Source of the DNA: Pseudomonas fluorescens
GTDB lineage: Bacteria > Pseudomonadota > Gammaproteobacteria > Pseudomonadales > Pseudomonadaceae
DNA: 64,000 bases
Reading direction: 5' to 3'
Assembly (NCBI RefSeq): GCF_001708445.1
Contig: NZ_CP015637.1
Coordinates: 6,139,001 to 6,203,000, forward strand
Shown: positions 62,588 to 64,000 of the stretch, in pieces
How the letters are laid out: each line of letters begins with the position of its first letter
Position numbering within the stretch: the first letter of the stretch is position 1
Notes under the pieces: generated by a model
Databases searched by the model: none
Told to the model about the DNA's origin: nothing
The model's input: only the letters and a program-made list of their open reading frames with translations
Made by a program: the position numbers and the translations under genes

Positions 62588-64000
62588 TTATTGACCGGGC
62601 GCGGTTTGACGCCAGGCTTGGGAGCGACGCAACAGGCCGCGTGAGGCCCACGCCAGCAGCAGCGAGACGGCGGCCGAAGTGAACAGGATCAGGGTCGACA
62701 TCGCCGCCGCGCCGCCCACGTTGCCGGCGTCGTCCATGTTCAGCACGGCGACGGCGGCGAGAATGGTGTCGGGGCTGTAGAGAAAAATTGCCGCCGACAC
62801 CGTGGTCATCGCCGACACAAACAGGTAGCGCACGATATCCAGCAGTGCCGGCAGGCAAATCGGCACGGTCACCCGCAGGTAGTGGCGATAAAGCGGCGCC
62901 TTGAGGGACAGCGCAGCGGCTTCGAACTCGGCGTCCAGCTGGCGCAGGGCAGTGGTCGCGGTCATCTGGGCAGTGGTCAGGTAGTGCGCGATGGTGCACA
63001 CCACCAGCAAGGTCATGGTCCCGTAGAACACATGCAGCGGGTTGCCGTTGAGGTTGAAGAAGAACACATAACCCAGGCCCAACACCAAGCCCGGCACGGC
63101 CATCGGCACAAAACTGAGCAGGCGCAGCGCCAGGTTGAGGCCCTTCTGGCCCTGGGTCTTTTCCATCAGGTAGGCGCCGGTGAAGATCAGCACGCTGCCG
63201 ATCAACGCGGTGCACAGTGCCAGGGTCAGGCTGTTGCGATAGGCCAGCCAGCCGCCGCCGGCCGTGTCTTCGAACTGGTAGTGGTTGAGCGACAGCGACA
63301 GGTTGTACGGCCAGAACTTCACCAGCGAGGAGTACACCGCCATGCCGAACACCAGCAGCAACACGGCACACATCCCCAGCACAATGGCCAGGTAGCAGGC
63401 GTCCCGCAGCCGCGATGGCGCGGGTTGGAACACCTGGGCGCGGCCACTCATCGAATCACCCTGCCGACGACGTAACCAGGCGTCCACGCCAAAGCTGAAC
63501 AGCGCCGGCAGCAGCAACACCATGCCAATCAACGCACCGCGGCCGAACTGTTGCTGGCCCACCACCGCCTTGTAGGCTTCCAGCGCCAACACCTGGTAAT
63601 CGCCGCCGACCACCACGGGCACGCCGAAGTCGGTGATGGTCAAGGTGAACACCAGGCAGAACGCGGCGAACACCGCCTGGCGCGTGGCCGGCCAGGTGAT
63701 GCTGCGAAATGCTCGGGCGGGGCTGGCGCCCATGCTCGATGCCGCGTCGAATAACCGCGCATCCGCCAAGGAAAGCGCTGACAACAGGATCATCAAGGCA
63801 TGTGGGAAGGTGTAGATCACTTCGCCGAGGACAATGCCCCAGAAGCCGTAGATATTCTCCGAGAGCAGGCCACGTAACAGGCCCTGGTTACCAAACAGGT
63901 ACACCAATGCAATCCCCGGCAGCATCGACGGTGCCATCAACGGCAGTAACGACAGGCCACGCCAGATGGCCTTGCCGGGAATCAGGGTGCGTTGCAGCGC
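62588..64000 (-). CDS. 2-aminoethylphosphonate ABC transporter permease, partial (runs off right edge)
   Basis: The visible 470 codons cover a fused permease with two binding-protein-dependent transport domains: an EAA-loop-type segment in DAASSMGASPARAFRSITWPATR in the first half and EAAALSLKAPLYRHYLRVTVP in the second. About ten membrane segments are visible. The length and tandem domains match the putative AEP permease family. The frame is open to the last base of the window, so the N-terminus lies outside. A 22-bp gap separates it from the binding-protein gene, which is transcribed after it. Confidence 0.84.
   Translation of the reverse strand, partial: ALQRTLIPGKAIWRGLSLLPLMAPSMLPGIALVYLFGNQGLLRGLLSENIYGFWGIVLGEVIYTFPHALMILLSALSLADARLFDAASSMGASPARAFRSITWPATRQAVFAAFCLVFTLTITDFGVPVVVGGDYQVLALEAYKAVVGQQQFGRGALIGMVLLLPALFSFGVDAWLRRRQGDSMSGRAQVFQPAPSRLRDACYLAIVLGMCAVLLLVFGMAVYSSLVKFWPYNLSLSLNHYQFEDTAGGGWLAYRNSLTLALCTALIGSVLIFTGAYLMEKTQGQKGLNLALRLLSFVPMAVPGLVLGLGYVFFFNLNGNPLHVFYGTMTLLVVCTIAHYLTTAQMTATTALRQLDAEFEAAALSLKAPLYRHYLRVTVPICLPALLDIVRYLFVSAMTTVSAAIFLYSPDTILAAVAVLNMDDAGNVGGAAAMSTLILFTSAAVSLLLAWASRGLLRRSQAWRQTAPGQ

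Overview
The window is chromosomal DNA from a fluorescent pseudomonad (Pseudomonas fluorescens group). The evidence is high-GC coding DNA, the pyrB-pyrR-ruvX-yqgE-tonB3-gshB-pilGHIJ-chpA order, the coaD-ferredoxin-mutM order, a complete malonate decarboxylase (mdc) operon, and dense REP/REPIN palindromes typical of that group.

Layout. 1-3.9 kb (minus strand): start of pyrB, pyrR, ruvX, yqgE/algH, tonB3 and gshB. 4.1-14.0 kb (plus): the Chp chemosensory operon for type IV pilus/twitching control (pilG, pilH, pilI, pilJ, chpA, chpC), with no pilK and a shortened chpA. 14.0-18.9 kb is accessory: a LysE exporter and an isopenicillin-N-synthase-like oxygenase divergent from an XRE/NBR1-Ig regulator, an orphan HigA antitoxin, a type-44 polymorphic toxin with a probable membrane-anchored immunity protein, and a DUF6124 gene behind an elaborately structured leader. 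19.0-27.4 kb: mdcABCDEGH with the MadL/MadM transporter, then mdcR. 27.6 kb: a hemolysin III (TrhA) gene.

28.2-33.9 kb is an AT-rich island bounded by a near-perfect 24-bp direct repeat copied from the 3' end of trhA. It encodes what looks like a RiPP (ribosomally made, post-translationally modified peptide) pathway: a 39-residue acidic precursor (33173-33292, minus), a small RRE/partner-like protein, a B12-binding radical SAM enzyme, a DUF692/MNIO iron enzyme, an unknown probable partner protein and an MFS exporter. The genes are tightly packed and the last three are translationally coupled. This is the most novel system in the window.

34-44.2 kb: LysR, a DadA-like D-amino-acid dehydrogenase, RidA and an amino-acid-binding protein; a YheT hydrolase; a mercaptopyruvate sulfurtransferase; TetR, coniferyl aldehyde dehydrogenase, a Tat lipoprotein and a GMC oxidoreductase. 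44.3-49.9 kb: coaD, a 4Fe-4S ferredoxin, mutM, an HDOD protein, rlmI and a Bcr/CflA transporter. 50.0-50.5 kb: a RAYT transposase between two near-identical REPINs. 50.9-59.6 kb: ilvD, pchP, a TcyP-type cystine transporter, folA, a DUF2868/DUF3482 pair and a calcium-motif protein. 59.7-64.0 kb (minus): 2-aminoethylphosphonate uptake and degradation genes, running off the right edge. I saw no rRNA, tRNA or CRISPR array.
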